Part shown: positions 49,370-58,981 of the stretch, one piece after another
How the letters are laid out: every line of letters begins with the position of its first letter
How positions within the stretch are numbered: position 1 is the stretch's first letter
Assembly (NCBI RefSeq): GCF_000227135.1
Contig: NC_018263.1
Span: forward strand, 797,601 to 861,600
From: Leishmania donovani
Lineage: Eukaryota; Euglenozoa; Kinetoplastea; Trypanosomatida; Trypanosomatidae
DNA length: 64,000 nucleotides
Direction of reading: 5' to 3'
Notes under the pieces: model-generated
The model's input: only the letters and a program-made list of their open reading frames with translations
Databases searched by the model: none
Told to the model about the DNA's origin: nothing
Position numbers and translations under genes: made by a program

Positions 49370-50490
49370 GGGATACACCGGAAGAGAAAAGGCACGGAAA
49401 AGAGCTGCTGGACTGGTGAGGCATGGCGACTCGCGATACCAGAGCGCCATGGATCGTGAAATCCTTGACGCGCTGCGTGATTGCCGTTGTCGGTTGAGCC
49501 AAATGCGGTGGCTATGTATTTGTCTCTCAGCGCTCTCGTTTTGTGTGTGGAAGTGCCACTGCGAACACGCTCGGTCGATGTTTAAGCTGCTATGCACTGC
49601 ATCCACGTTGTAAAAAAAAATGAAAGAGAAAGGGCCATGCAGCCCAACGCCATCGACAACGATGCAGGAATCGATCAGCAAACACGACAATGACACAAAA
49701 ACGAAGAAACGAGAAGGGGGCAGTTGCGTTGGTGCACGCCACGTCGTGTACCAACGTAGGCGCCGCTCACGAAGTAGGGGTGGGGTGTGTGTAAAGGCGC
49801 TTTTATTGTGTCTCCTCGGTTCGCTGTGTCTCCTTCATGCTTTTTCTTTTTTTTTTTGGAGCCTAGATCGGGTTCAGAGTTACGCCGCTGCTCCCCCCCC
49901 CCTCTTTCTCCCATCTCTCTCCCGCCGTATAAGCGTGCCTCCTCCAGCCCTCTCTCGCTCTTTGAACGTCTCTGCCGTTCGCTCCGCCCATTGTGTCCTC
50001 TCCCTCCTTACGCTCTCCCTTCTTCCTCTATGCGTTTCTCTGATCTTAGAAATATCCCTTCTCCACCTCGACGCCGTATTCCGTCCCTTTCTCCTCCACG
50101 CGCGCACGCACGCAGAAAGAGAGACGCACACCAGCACAAGAGCGCCCATCGCCCCGTTCATGATTCAATCCGAGAGGCAGCCGAGGAGTTTTGCCAGGTT
50201 TCTTCCGTCTTGGTAATTTTCTCTGTCGGCGTGGCCTACTCTTCTTAGTCCCCTCCCCAACTCAGCCCCGCCCCCTCGTCGTCATTCTGAGTTCATTCTT
50301 ATAAAACCCGCCATACAGCTCTTCCCGTTGTTTCTCGACTAGCGCGCGCGCTCGCGCGTACGCATGTCTTTGAACTGTTGTTGTCTCGTGTTCATTGATT
50401 TTGCGTTCATCTTGACCCCCCCCCCGCCCGCCCACCCTCTCTCTCCTCTCCGCTTCCGCAAGCACCTCCTCCTCATCGACTCTCTCACAG

Positions 50491-50517
50491 ACACACACAC
50501 ACACACACACACACACA
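50491..50517. repeat. (CA)n microsatellite
   Basis: Thirteen uninterrupted AC units in non-coding sequence. Confidence 0.9.
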
Positions 50518-50865
50518 TTTTTCTCTCTGTGTGCTCCTGTTTTGCATTTACTCCGGCTCCTATTGAGGAATTCGGGCGGCGACTAAGTGGCGGCGTCTGT
50601 GTTTCTTAGTTTCTTTTCCATTCTCCTCTTCTAACGCTCTCCTGCCCATTTCCTCCGTTGTTGCCGTCTTCTCCGACGTGCCCGAGCGAAGCCTTTCGAG
50701 AGAGGAGGCCTAGTAAAGGTACCTGTGCGCTAGCGCGTGAGCCTGTTGTACGCGTGCACCGCTTTTCCCTCGTGCTTCCCCGAGAGTGGTTCCGACACAC
50801 TTGCGGTGGTGTCGACCGTCTACTGGACTGCCCAATGTGACGCAGCGTAGCAGCTTCACCAGCTC

Positions 50866-50924
50866 CCACCCCTGCGCTTCCTCTTTACCACCTTGCCCAT
50901 ATTGTTACCCCGCGCACCCACAAG
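50866..50924 (+). promoter_or_regulatory. Polypyrimidine tract and splice acceptor of the J-protein gene
   Basis: C/T-rich sequence ends in CACCCACAAG with AG at 50923-50924, 15 nt before ATG 50940. Confidence 0.5.
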
Positions 50925-50939
50925 GTCACCATCGCAACA

Positions 50940-51800
50940 ATGAATGCAATGACGGACACGGAGGTGGTGCAGTATGTGCTCCAGAACAAGAGTAACTATT
51001 ATAAAGTGCTCATGGTAGGAGCAGATGCCACCGAGGCGCAGATCAAGGTAGCCTACAAAAAGATGGCACTCAAGTGTCATCCAGACAAGAACAAGCACAA
51101 ACAGGCAGCTGATGCGTTCAAGCTGGTTGGCACGGCGCACACGACGTTGTCGGATGCCACCAAGCGCAGCATCTACGACCGGCACGGTGCGGAGGGCGTA
51201 CAGCGGCACGAGAGCGGTGGTGCGCGTCGGTCCGCGAACGGCGCGGGTGTGTACCGCCATCGTCCAGCCGGGCAGCGTGACTTCTTCGAGGAGTTCTTCT
51301 TTGGCAACGGCTACCATGCGAACGGTCATGGTGTGCACCCCGGCGCCGGTGGGGCTCGATACCAAGCTGAGGTGAACATCAATCCCAATGCACTGCTATT
51401 TGTGCCCATCGTTGTTTTTCTACTCGTAGCAATGCTCTTGTCGAGCTCCTACACCGACGTCGATGCATCCAACCCGCTGTTCGGCGGCGGTCTCCGTGGC
51501 GCTGGCATGGCTGGAGCCTCCTTTAGCTTCACGGCGTCACAGAACGAGGGCTTCGTGGTGCAGCGCACAACTTCCCTGTACGGGTTGCGCGTACCGTACT
51601 ACACGACGCCTCGGATGTCGGAAATGATGGACCGGCGAAAGGAGGTGTACTTGTCGATGGAGCAGAAGGTGTTGGAGACTTGGCGGGACTCTTTAGGTCG
51701 ACGCTGCGAGGCGGAGTCGCTCAAGTATCGCTCGCGCGGCCGCAACGAGGTACCGCCAGTGTGCGGCGACTATCAACACTTCCGTCGAGCACTTGGTTGA
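50940..51800 (+). CDS. ER membrane J-domain protein, DNAJB12/DNAJB14-like
   Basis: 286 residues. The N-terminal J domain (about 20-88) has the HPD tripeptide at 47-49, needed to stimulate HSP70 ATPase (MALKCHPDKNKHKQAADAF). A short Gly/His-rich linker follows, then one hydrophobic span at about 151-172 (LLFVPIVVFLLVAMLLSS). The C-terminal 100 residues have the layout of DUF1977, with LYGLRVPYYTTP, and EQKVLETWRDSLGRRCEAES. This combination of J domain, single membrane anchor and DUF1977 is that of DNAJB12/14 and yeast Hlj1-type proteins, which work with HSP70 at the cytosolic face of the ER in ER-associated degradation. Several in-frame ATGs lie near the start; I use the first. Confidence 0.88.
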   Translation: MNAMTDTEVVQYVLQNKSNYYKVLMVGADATEAQIKVAYKKMALKCHPDKNKHKQAADAFKLVGTAHTTLSDATKRSIYDRHGAEGVQRHESGGARRSANGAGVYRHRPAGQRDFFEEFFFGNGYHANGHGVHPGAGGARYQAEVNINPNALLFVPIVVFLLVAMLLSSSYTDVDASNPLFGGGLRGAGMAGASFSFTASQNEGFVVQRTTSLYGLRVPYYTTPRMSEMMDRRKEVYLSMEQKVLETWRDSLGRRCEAESLKYRSRGRNEVPPVCGDYQHFRRALG

Positions 51801-52998
51801 ACAGATCGCCGCCACATATGCTCTCTCTGTCTGTTGCGTCACCGAGCAGAAGTCGCGGTTGAAAGCGAAAGGAGCTGGCGGAACGAGACTAAAGGCGTGC
51901 AACACGCAACAACACCGTCATCCCAACTGTTTGTGCAAGTAACGGGGAGGGTGGAAGGATATGCGGAACAGCGAGAAACGAGCATGCCAAAGAGAGGGAT
52001 CTGCAGACGGAGGTAGCGGATGAGACGAAGAGAAAGGTGGCGAGTATGCCGCCAACGGCTGAGGGCACAAGCGAGAGGAAGGTATTAGTGTCATTGCAAG
52101 TGCTACGAAGAAGGCTGTGAGCATGTGTGTTTATCTGAGCACGCGCTCCACTTCGTCCTTTCGCACCCGCCCACCCGCCACCTGACTCGCTCGTCGGTTG
52201 TCTACTTTCTTCTCTCATTTCCTGCTCCTGCTGCTGACTTGCTTGCACAAAGCCTGTGCAGCTCGGCACGCATGTGCGTCCCTGCGTCTTCTCTTCGCGT
52301 CGGCTACAGCTGGGCTCTTGGGGTTGTTATATATGTTTATCGTTTTAGTCCACGCTTGTGACCTCGTGTGAAGCGCGCGTGTGTGTGTGGTGGTGGTGGG
52401 AGGGCAAGTGTGGGCCCCTCTGCCGCACTCCTTCTGCCCCTTCCCCCCCCCCCCAAGGACCCCCTTTTTTCTTTTCGGTGTTCGTCTTCTGTTTCCTCCC
52501 ATTCCGTCCTCTCTCCCACACACACACACACTCATGCGCGCTGAACGAGAGGAATGCTGAAGCCCGTCTTCCGGCTCTCTCTCTCCCCCTTCCCCCTGCG
52601 CATGTATACCCGAGCTCCTTCCTCTCTGGTGTGCGCTTCTCTCGTATCCTCTCGTGCGTTGTTGGTCTCTCCCGCCTCTTTGTCGTCGTTGTGCTTACAA
52701 CCGTTGGTGCGTTGCTCTGTGCCGGTAGCATTATATGTGTATGCGTGCGTGTGTGTGTGTGTGTGTCGATGCACGCCATCACCCCCTCCATCCCGGTCTT
52801 TCGATCATTCCGCGTTAAGTGCGTCGCCGCCTTCCTTGTTTGTTCCTCAATGCTGCCTAAACTTTCTCTATCTCACTCCTCTCCCACGCCCCGGGGGGAT
52901 ATTAAGGCGAAAAGAACGTGTGGACGAGTGCTGATCCGCACCACGCAAACCAACGTGTAGGGGATCCGCCGTGACTCCAACAACCGCGGTGCGAGAGA
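51801..52998. other. 1.2-kb spacer upstream of the broken gene
   Basis: No gene seen. C11 run near 52445, (CA)n at 52518-52531, (GT)n at 52749-52766 and a C/T-rich stretch at 52837-52890 that would have served as splicing signal for the broken gene downstream. Confidence 0.55.
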
Positions 52999-54582
52999 AT
53001 GTTAATGCTGTCCATGGAGCGCTTCGCGAGTGGCAGGCGTACCCTCGTCCGCACACCCCTCCCTTTCCACCCTCCACCCTACAATGTGGAGAGAAAAACA
53101 AACCACGCAGTGTACCTTCTCTCTCGTCCAGCCCGCTGCGCGAGGGACTGGCGACGAAGCAACGCTCCACCTCCTCCTTTCATTCCTTTTCTTGTGGCTT
53201 CTCCACGTTACTCGATGCCGCCATAGCACTGGATCTGGGTCCTTGCCACCTCTTCCTGCTATCATCTACGCACAAGCAGGCCTCCGAACGGCGTCTGCCT
53301 CCCCCTTGGGTGCAGGGGACGCCGCACCAAGCCCGATGCCCAGCTGTCGCAGCCCTGCACGGTGCTCTGCAGGCCGTCAGCCGCGTCGAGGTCCGCTATC
53401 TGCATTCGTCTGCATCGCTCCACGGGTCGGGTCCCTTTCCTATCAGCACGAAGGATCGACCTGAATCGGAGGAGCTTGTCGTGCCACGACGGCGTCCCGC
53501 CGACCAGACTCGCCCAGGCCGCAAAGACGTCGCAGTGTCTGTCGAAGCTACTGAGGAGGTCTTGCCAGCATACGACGGCCGCTTTGCGCTGCTGGGGATG
53601 GTGCACTGTGCATTTCCGCGGTGCATCACCGCCGCCAGCAAGCGACGCGGGATGTGTCGCGGACTGCACTCGCCTCTCTCTCTTCCTCAGCCACCTCGCT
53701 GAAGTCGCGCCGTTTTCTAGTAAAGCACCGCAGCCCTCCTCGATAGAAGCGACGCCTGACCCCCTCCCATCAGCATCCGTGTCGTCGCCGTGGCCGCCTT
53801 CTGCGAGGGCCAAATCTCAGCTTATCGCCGAGGATGGGGTAGAGTCGGTGCTCGTGGTACGGCAGCAGAGGCGGCAGAGCACCGCCACCGTGCTCTCACA
53901 AGTTGCACTGGCATTGTTTCACACAGCCAAGGATTGCACGCGCGGCAGAAGCGGCGCTTGGGCAAACCGTATTCGGATGTGCGTTGTCCGCGACACAACT
54001 CTACCAGCAAGAAAAGCGCATTCTTCACATTCTACCGTCCGTGCTCCTCAACGTTGTCGTCTGGGTGTCGCTGGAGGTGCCTGCAAACACGCGCGGACTT
54101 CTCTATCTCACCTGATTGTGCCCTACTGCACGTCTCCGACGATGGTGGTGGTGGGGGCATGGATGACGATGCTGCTCAACCTCGTCGCGGTGCATGTGGC
54201 TGCGTGTGCGCCGAACCTACACATCCTCGGTGTGGCAGCCGACGTGCAGCGGCTGGCGCTGGGGACCTTACTAGCAGAGAGCACGGCTGCGGAGCGCTTG
54301 ATGGTTCACGCGGTGCAGCTGCTCTCCGACACCTCCGTATTTTTCAAGGAATCCTTGACGGCAGCACAGCAAGGGAGGGCGAATCCGCTGAAACCTCCTC
54401 GTCACCTCGAAGGCCACACAAAAGGAAACCACCCCGCGTGTGACGCTGTTGCCACAGGCGCGCGCATGAATACCGTCCAGGACTGCATGCCCGCGGGTAC
54501 GCCTGCCCCTCAATACGCGGGACACCTGCAGGCTGCGGTGACCGCGCGCGCTCCTGTACCTTCCGTGCTGGTGAAGCAGTGA
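52999..54582 (+). pseudogene. Decayed protein-coding gene split over three frames
   Basis: Coding-like sequence passes between frames without any single full open frame. Starting at ATG 52999 the first frame gives a Pro/Arg-rich N-terminus and stops at 53224. The third frame (codons from 53220) then reads coherently to about 53660, with GC-rich third positions (ending FALLGMVHCAFP and on). The first frame resumes at about 53660-53940 (LIAEDGVESVLVVRQQ; TVLSQVALALFHTAKD). The second frame takes over at about 53930-54110, including the hydrophobic ILPSVLLNVVVWVSLEVP, then hits TGA. The first frame continues from about 54115 to the stop at 54580 (MVVVGAWMTMLLNLVAVHVA; LLSDTSVFFKESL). I infer at least four frame disruptions in a former membrane-associated protein. 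Sequencing error is the alternative; four in 1.5 kb, with intact neighbours, makes decay likelier. Family not recognised. Confidence 0.6.
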
Positions 54583-55220
54583 TACAGAGCCTCACACGCG
54601 TCAGGATGATGCGCACAACGCTGCTAAGAGTCGGATACATTTCGCGGAACTCTGCTCGTTGCCTCCCAATGCACTGCTCCTGCTTCTCTCTTGTCTTCCT
54701 CTTGCTGATCTCTGTGTGATGCACCGTCTCTTGCGCGGTGTACTGCGTCAATCATCTCTCGGACCTCCTCGGTGACGCGCCTCGCTTGTGCCGGGAAGAG
54801 GCCATCGTTCTTTGACGTCAATTTCATCAGACGAGCGAGACTCGCTGGGACGCGGGTGTCTCACGCGTGCACGAAGGTGAAGCCAGTATTGTGCCGTCGT
54901 CGTCTCCCAAACATAAGTCAAGCACCCTTCGCGCTCGCGCTTGCGTGTGTCTACTGTCAGTGTAGTAGAAGCAGGATCATTCATAAAGCAAAAGACCGCC
55001 CACAGAAGAGGCAGTGGCCATAGAATCCGATCGTACGCACCCCGTGGGTACGCATATTGCCGATATTCGTAGAAGCACAGACTGTCTCTCGCTCTCTCGG
55101 ACGCTCTTGTGCCCACTGTAACCCATCAACGATCCGCGAGAACGTTCCCACTATCCGTTTCTCGGTTCTCTTTACTCTCTCACGCACCGCTGCACGCGTG
55201 TGCCGCGTGATTGAACTAGC
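54583..55220. other. Spacer, broken gene to hypothetical gene
   Basis: No supported gene. Less pyrimidine-rich than most spacers. A 37-codon plus-strand frame at 54606-54719 and an 83-codon one at 54772-55023 are open but unsupported; they may be further remnants of the decayed gene. Confidence 0.45.
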
Positions 55221-57545
55221 ATGCCGCTTTCGCCGCTTATACGTCCTATGTCCCCGCTGCAGACGCAGTGCGCCCCTTCGCTCCCGGAGCCGTACTCTCT
55301 TGCCGACGTCGTTCTCCAGCCCTTTTCCGGGGAGGCGTCGTCGACTCCAGCCGCTGCGTGGGATCAAGACACATCCTTCGGTGCGGCGACGGGAGACATT
55401 GCGCCAGGGTCGCGGCGTAGTAGCCCCGCCGCGCCTCTCTCTGGGGTCGATGCTGCCAGCGTACCGCCCATGGCCATGTGGACGCCGGCACTACCACCGC
55501 TGCTGCCTCACACGTTGGCGCCTACATTTCACAGTATGGTGGGAGATGCACTGAGTGTCGAGATGCTGCGAGAAAGCTACGCCGCCCAGCTTCAGAAGGG
55601 TTGCCAGCATCGCTCGGCTGTTGAGGGTTTGCGATGCACTTCAGATGGAGCCGCCGCTCGCGCTCGGTCTTGTCGCGGCAGCGACGCAGGTGCCGCAAAA
55701 GTGTTTTCTGCCAATGACGCGGTCCATCTTGGACATTCAAGGCGCGCGCCGCTGCCAAGCCTTGCACTGTTTTCCCCTATCCACCCCTACGCCAGCGGCC
55801 CAACGGCGCGCACCAGTGTCGCGCCCAAAACTTCAGCAGAGGAACCATCATCTGCTGCAACGTCGTTATCGCTGCTGCATTCGGCGGCAACGACGGCGAT
55901 GGCGGCGGCACGACCGTCTTATGGCGCTGCCCTCTTGCGCAAGCACCCGCCTGCCCAGCCGACAGGCTGCAGGGAAGGCTGTCGCTCGCATCTGCCAGCG
56001 CAAAAGCAGGTGCAGCGCTCTTCGTCCCAGTCCCTCTTCGAACGACGTGCTCACGACAGATGGGAGGTCGTGTCCCCTACGTCGCCGCTCTCGTCCTGCG
56101 GCGGTGCCTCGACTGCAGCCGAGAGCGGCGAAACGGCCCCGAGCAAGCCTAACACCGCCGTCCCTTTTACTGCGTCGGCGACATGCTACCGCAGCACTGC
56201 CGCGAGCGACTGCACCGGTCGCTCCCGCGCGATTTCTATCGCGGCGCCTCCTGTCGCGGGGAGAGGCGGCGAAGCAGCAGCGGCCAACACGCCCGCTGGC
56301 GGCGGTGCGAGAGTCTCGAATCCCGGAGTGGTTTCTGCACTTGGGCCGGCGAAGGTGGAAGCCTTCGTGGCACCGCCTTGCCACGCCCCTGGCAGTGCCT
56401 GTGGTAGCGGGGAGGTCAGGGACACATTTTTTGACCCTCCACACGGCCTTTCAAGAAAGGCACTCCAAACAATACAACCAGGGCCGGCCACCGAGCCGGC
56501 GCGACAGCCAGCCGCACAGAAGCAAGGGAAGACCGCCAGAGGCACGGCACCGACCACGAGGTCCTCTGGTGGTGCCGCTAGTGGGCCTGCGGCTGGATCA
56601 GCAGCTTCACTGGCTGCCGAGTCCCACCTGCCTCGCTACGTCTATCCAGCTTTGGAGGAATGCCGTCGCTTGCTGCACGAGATCCGCATCGTCAGCCCGT
56701 TGATGCGTCGCTGCCTCACCCCACCGAGACCCTTGGAGAGCTCCGCTGGTGGCGGCAGCGGTGCTGCCACAGCTGCTGCGGCTTCCTCTACATTCTCGTC
56801 AGCACGCGCACCGTCAAGAAACATTCCTGCACCGCCACACAGTAGCGCCTTTCCCTCTCTTGCTGCAGCCGCCACCGCCGCTGCCCCACCAAAGCCAGCG
56901 ACTCTCGCTCCAAAGCCCGAGGCGCGCCGGCTCTACCACTGGGATGCGGCCACCGCCGCCGAGGACCTCTCATTCATGCGTGGGCCGTTCCAGCAGTCCT
57001 CGGAGCGCTTCGCCACCTCTGTGGACTGCCAACTGCGGCGCCTAAAAGCTCTCGGGACACGCCTCTATGGCAAAACCCATGACACATCGACCTCTCAGGC
57101 CGAGGTGCACGCTCCCGCTAGGGGGAGGTGGTCGTCGCCTTCTCCGGCACCTTTGGCCTCGCCCTGGGACTCTGCAGTGCCCCGTTTTGATGATGACCAG
57201 TGCGACCGTGAGGACAACAGCGTTGAAGAGTCGCCCCCTGAGCGGCTGCGGCGTCTCTTGTGGGAGACGGAGGCGGCGCTGCCGTCCTTGCTGGAACACG
57301 AAGCAGAGCCGTCGCTCTCCGCTACCCGCGCCGCGGTCTTGCTTGCCCCATTCCCCTCTACAATCCGCTATGCTCGCGATAGCAGGAATGACTACAGCCA
57401 CGGCGCCGATGACGGTGCTGCCACGGGCCGCGCAGCCGGCGTGTTCACGCCGCCGATGGAGAGCCTGCTTCCCTTCTTATCCGTCTCCGGCTCTTTGACG
57501 CCAGCCCGGCCAGCGATGCTATCGTCCCTCTCGTATGGCGAGTAG
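55221..57545 (+). CDS. Hypothetical low-complexity protein
   Basis: 774 residues from ATG 55221. Ala/Ser/Pro-rich throughout. Conserved-looking islands are the N-terminus (MPLSPLIRPMSPLQTQCAP), a helical stretch near 470-500 (YVYPALEECRRLLHEIRIVS), and residues about 570-620 (RLYHWDAATAAEDLSFMRGP; DCQLRRLKALGTRLYGK). The C-terminal part has an acidic, helical region (PERLRRLLWETEAALPSLLE). No domain recognised. A second frame is open across 55555-56703 but is Arg-rich and without codon bias, so I treat it as a shadow. Confidence 0.75.
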   Translation: MPLSPLIRPMSPLQTQCAPSLPEPYSLADVVLQPFSGEASSTPAAAWDQDTSFGAATGDIAPGSRRSSPAAPLSGVDAASVPPMAMWTPALPPLLPHTLAPTFHSMVGDALSVEMLRESYAAQLQKGCQHRSAVEGLRCTSDGAAARARSCRGSDAGAAKVFSANDAVHLGHSRRAPLPSLALFSPIHPYASGPTARTSVAPKTSAEEPSSAATSLSLLHSAATTAMAAARPSYGAALLRKHPPAQPTGCREGCRSHLPAQKQVQRSSSQSLFERRAHDRWEVVSPTSPLSSCGGASTAAESGETAPSKPNTAVPFTASATCYRSTAASDCTGRSRAISIAAPPVAGRGGEAAAANTPAGGGARVSNPGVVSALGPAKVEAFVAPPCHAPGSACGSGEVRDTFFDPPHGLSRKALQTIQPGPATEPARQPAAQKQGKTARGTAPTTRSSGGAASGPAAGSAASLAAESHLPRYVYPALEECRRLLHEIRIVSPLMRRCLTPPRPLESSAGGGSGAATAAAASSTFSSARAPSRNIPAPPHSSAFPSLAAAATAAAPPKPATLAPKPEARRLYHWDAATAAEDLSFMRGPFQQSSERFATSVDCQLRRLKALGTRLYGKTHDTSTSQAEVHAPARGRWSSPSPAPLASPWDSAVPRFDDDQCDREDNSVEESPPERLRRLLWETEAALPSLLEHEAEPSLSATRAAVLLAPFPSTIRYARDSRNDYSHGADDGAATGRAAGVFTPPMESLLPFLSVSGSLTPARPAMLSSLSYGE

Positions 57546-58981
57546 GCGATGCCACATGCGCAGCTGCGGGGTGTGGTGGAGGAGAGGAGGGCAGGGGTGG
57601 CGGCACCGAAAGTGCCGCGAGGCATACTCTGGATGAGGAAAACAAAAGCCGCGACACGCTTAGTGAGGACGGCTACTCCCCAACGCCGCCACTTTCGCTC
57701 TCTCCCCTACTCCCTCTCTTCAACCCTCCATCACCATCACTGCGCCGAAGAGAAAAAAAAATGCGCAACTTTTAGCTGTGCGAGAGACCCGGGTGCGCGA
57801 CAGGGTAGAAACGACATGAAGGAAAAGACGAGCAGGCATGCTAGCTTGCGAACCCTCATTACTGCCCGCGCATATCCTGCTTCTTGTCACGCGCCAACAT
57901 GCGTCCGCCTGTGCGCTGATGTTGGTATCGTGCCATTTTTCAGGGGCTGTTGAATCTTTATGCCCCTCGGACTTGTTCATCCGCCGCGATTCGAGATGGC
58001 GACTACGCCCCAGCCTCTCTCCACTTTTCCACGACGACGACCACCGCCCTCCCCTCCCCAAATTCCTCATACTATCACCCTCCCTCACCACAAACGCTTT
58101 CCGCTTCTGACCTCGACATGGTTTTTTACTTTCATTTTGCTTGCTCTCCACGTGAACCACTAAGAGGCTCACCTCGCACACTCGGCAGAAAACAAACCGA
58201 TTCGAACGAGCGGGAGTACAGGAGGGGTGACTGCACACGTTGAGGTGCACTGTCCCAACCCCAACAAGTAACGAGCAAAGGGCGAAGCTACCGTGCCGCA
58301 TACTTCAAGTGAACAGTCGCGTTCTCTTCCTCTCTCTCACACACGCATCACCGCTAACCCACAAAACGTAGGCGTAGAGTACGCTTCTACGCACCACCAT
58401 CCGTTTCCCTAGATTTCGTCCTCCCTCGCAGTGAGCGACACCGGCAACGACGAAAAGGTCGAGGAGCACACAAGCGCCCGAGCACACAAGTGAAGCCGCG
58501 TTTTCGTTTTCGCTTTCGTGTTATTTTTCGTAGAAAGCAACACAACTGGAGCATAGCGGTGACGTTGGTGCACCGTTGTCTATCTCTCCCACCCATCCAC
58601 GTAGCCCACACCGACGCACGCTTTCCTTGCTCCGGGCTGCTTTGTTTCACTCGAGCGCTCTGACACACACAGAGGCACATACACATACACACATACACGC
58701 ACGTGCATGCATGCTGTCGCTCTTATATATATTCCCTTTTCTCTGCATCGTGCATGGCTTCACCTCTTGTGTTTTGCCCGTGTGGTTGTCCTTCCCCGAC
58801 ATCGCCCACGACCGCTGTGCCACAGCGCACTCGCTTTTATACGTCGTCCTGCTCCACGTCCGTTGCTTTACAGCGCCCTAAGCACCGACACACACGCACA
58901 AGGGAGCGCGTGCTGTCCGACCTGGAGAGGGCGGTCACACAGTCGTGAAGCAGGGGCAAGGCCTTTAACGTGGAGGCCATC
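57546..58981. other. 1.4-kb spacer between the two hypothetical genes
   Basis: No gene seen. C/T-rich blocks at 57700-57740 and 58020-58090, CA-rich sequence at 58663-58705. Confidence 0.6.

Larger units (their letters stand above)
49370..50939. other. 1.6-kb spacer, acetyltransferase gene to J-protein gene
   Basis: No gene seen. Contains a T10 run near 49850, a C10 run near 49892, a C/T-rich block at 49895-50100, a C9 run at about 50417 and (CA)n at 50491-50517. Confidence 0.6.

Noticed and set aside
54624..55116. Minus-strand open frames after the broken gene
   Set aside because: Would be the only minus-strand genes in the window, short, and with no motif; more likely shadows or part of the decayed plus-strand locus.
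55555..56703. 382-codon alternative frame inside the 774-residue gene
   Set aside because: Arg/Pro-rich shadow with poor codon bias; the main frame has the longer span and better third-position composition.
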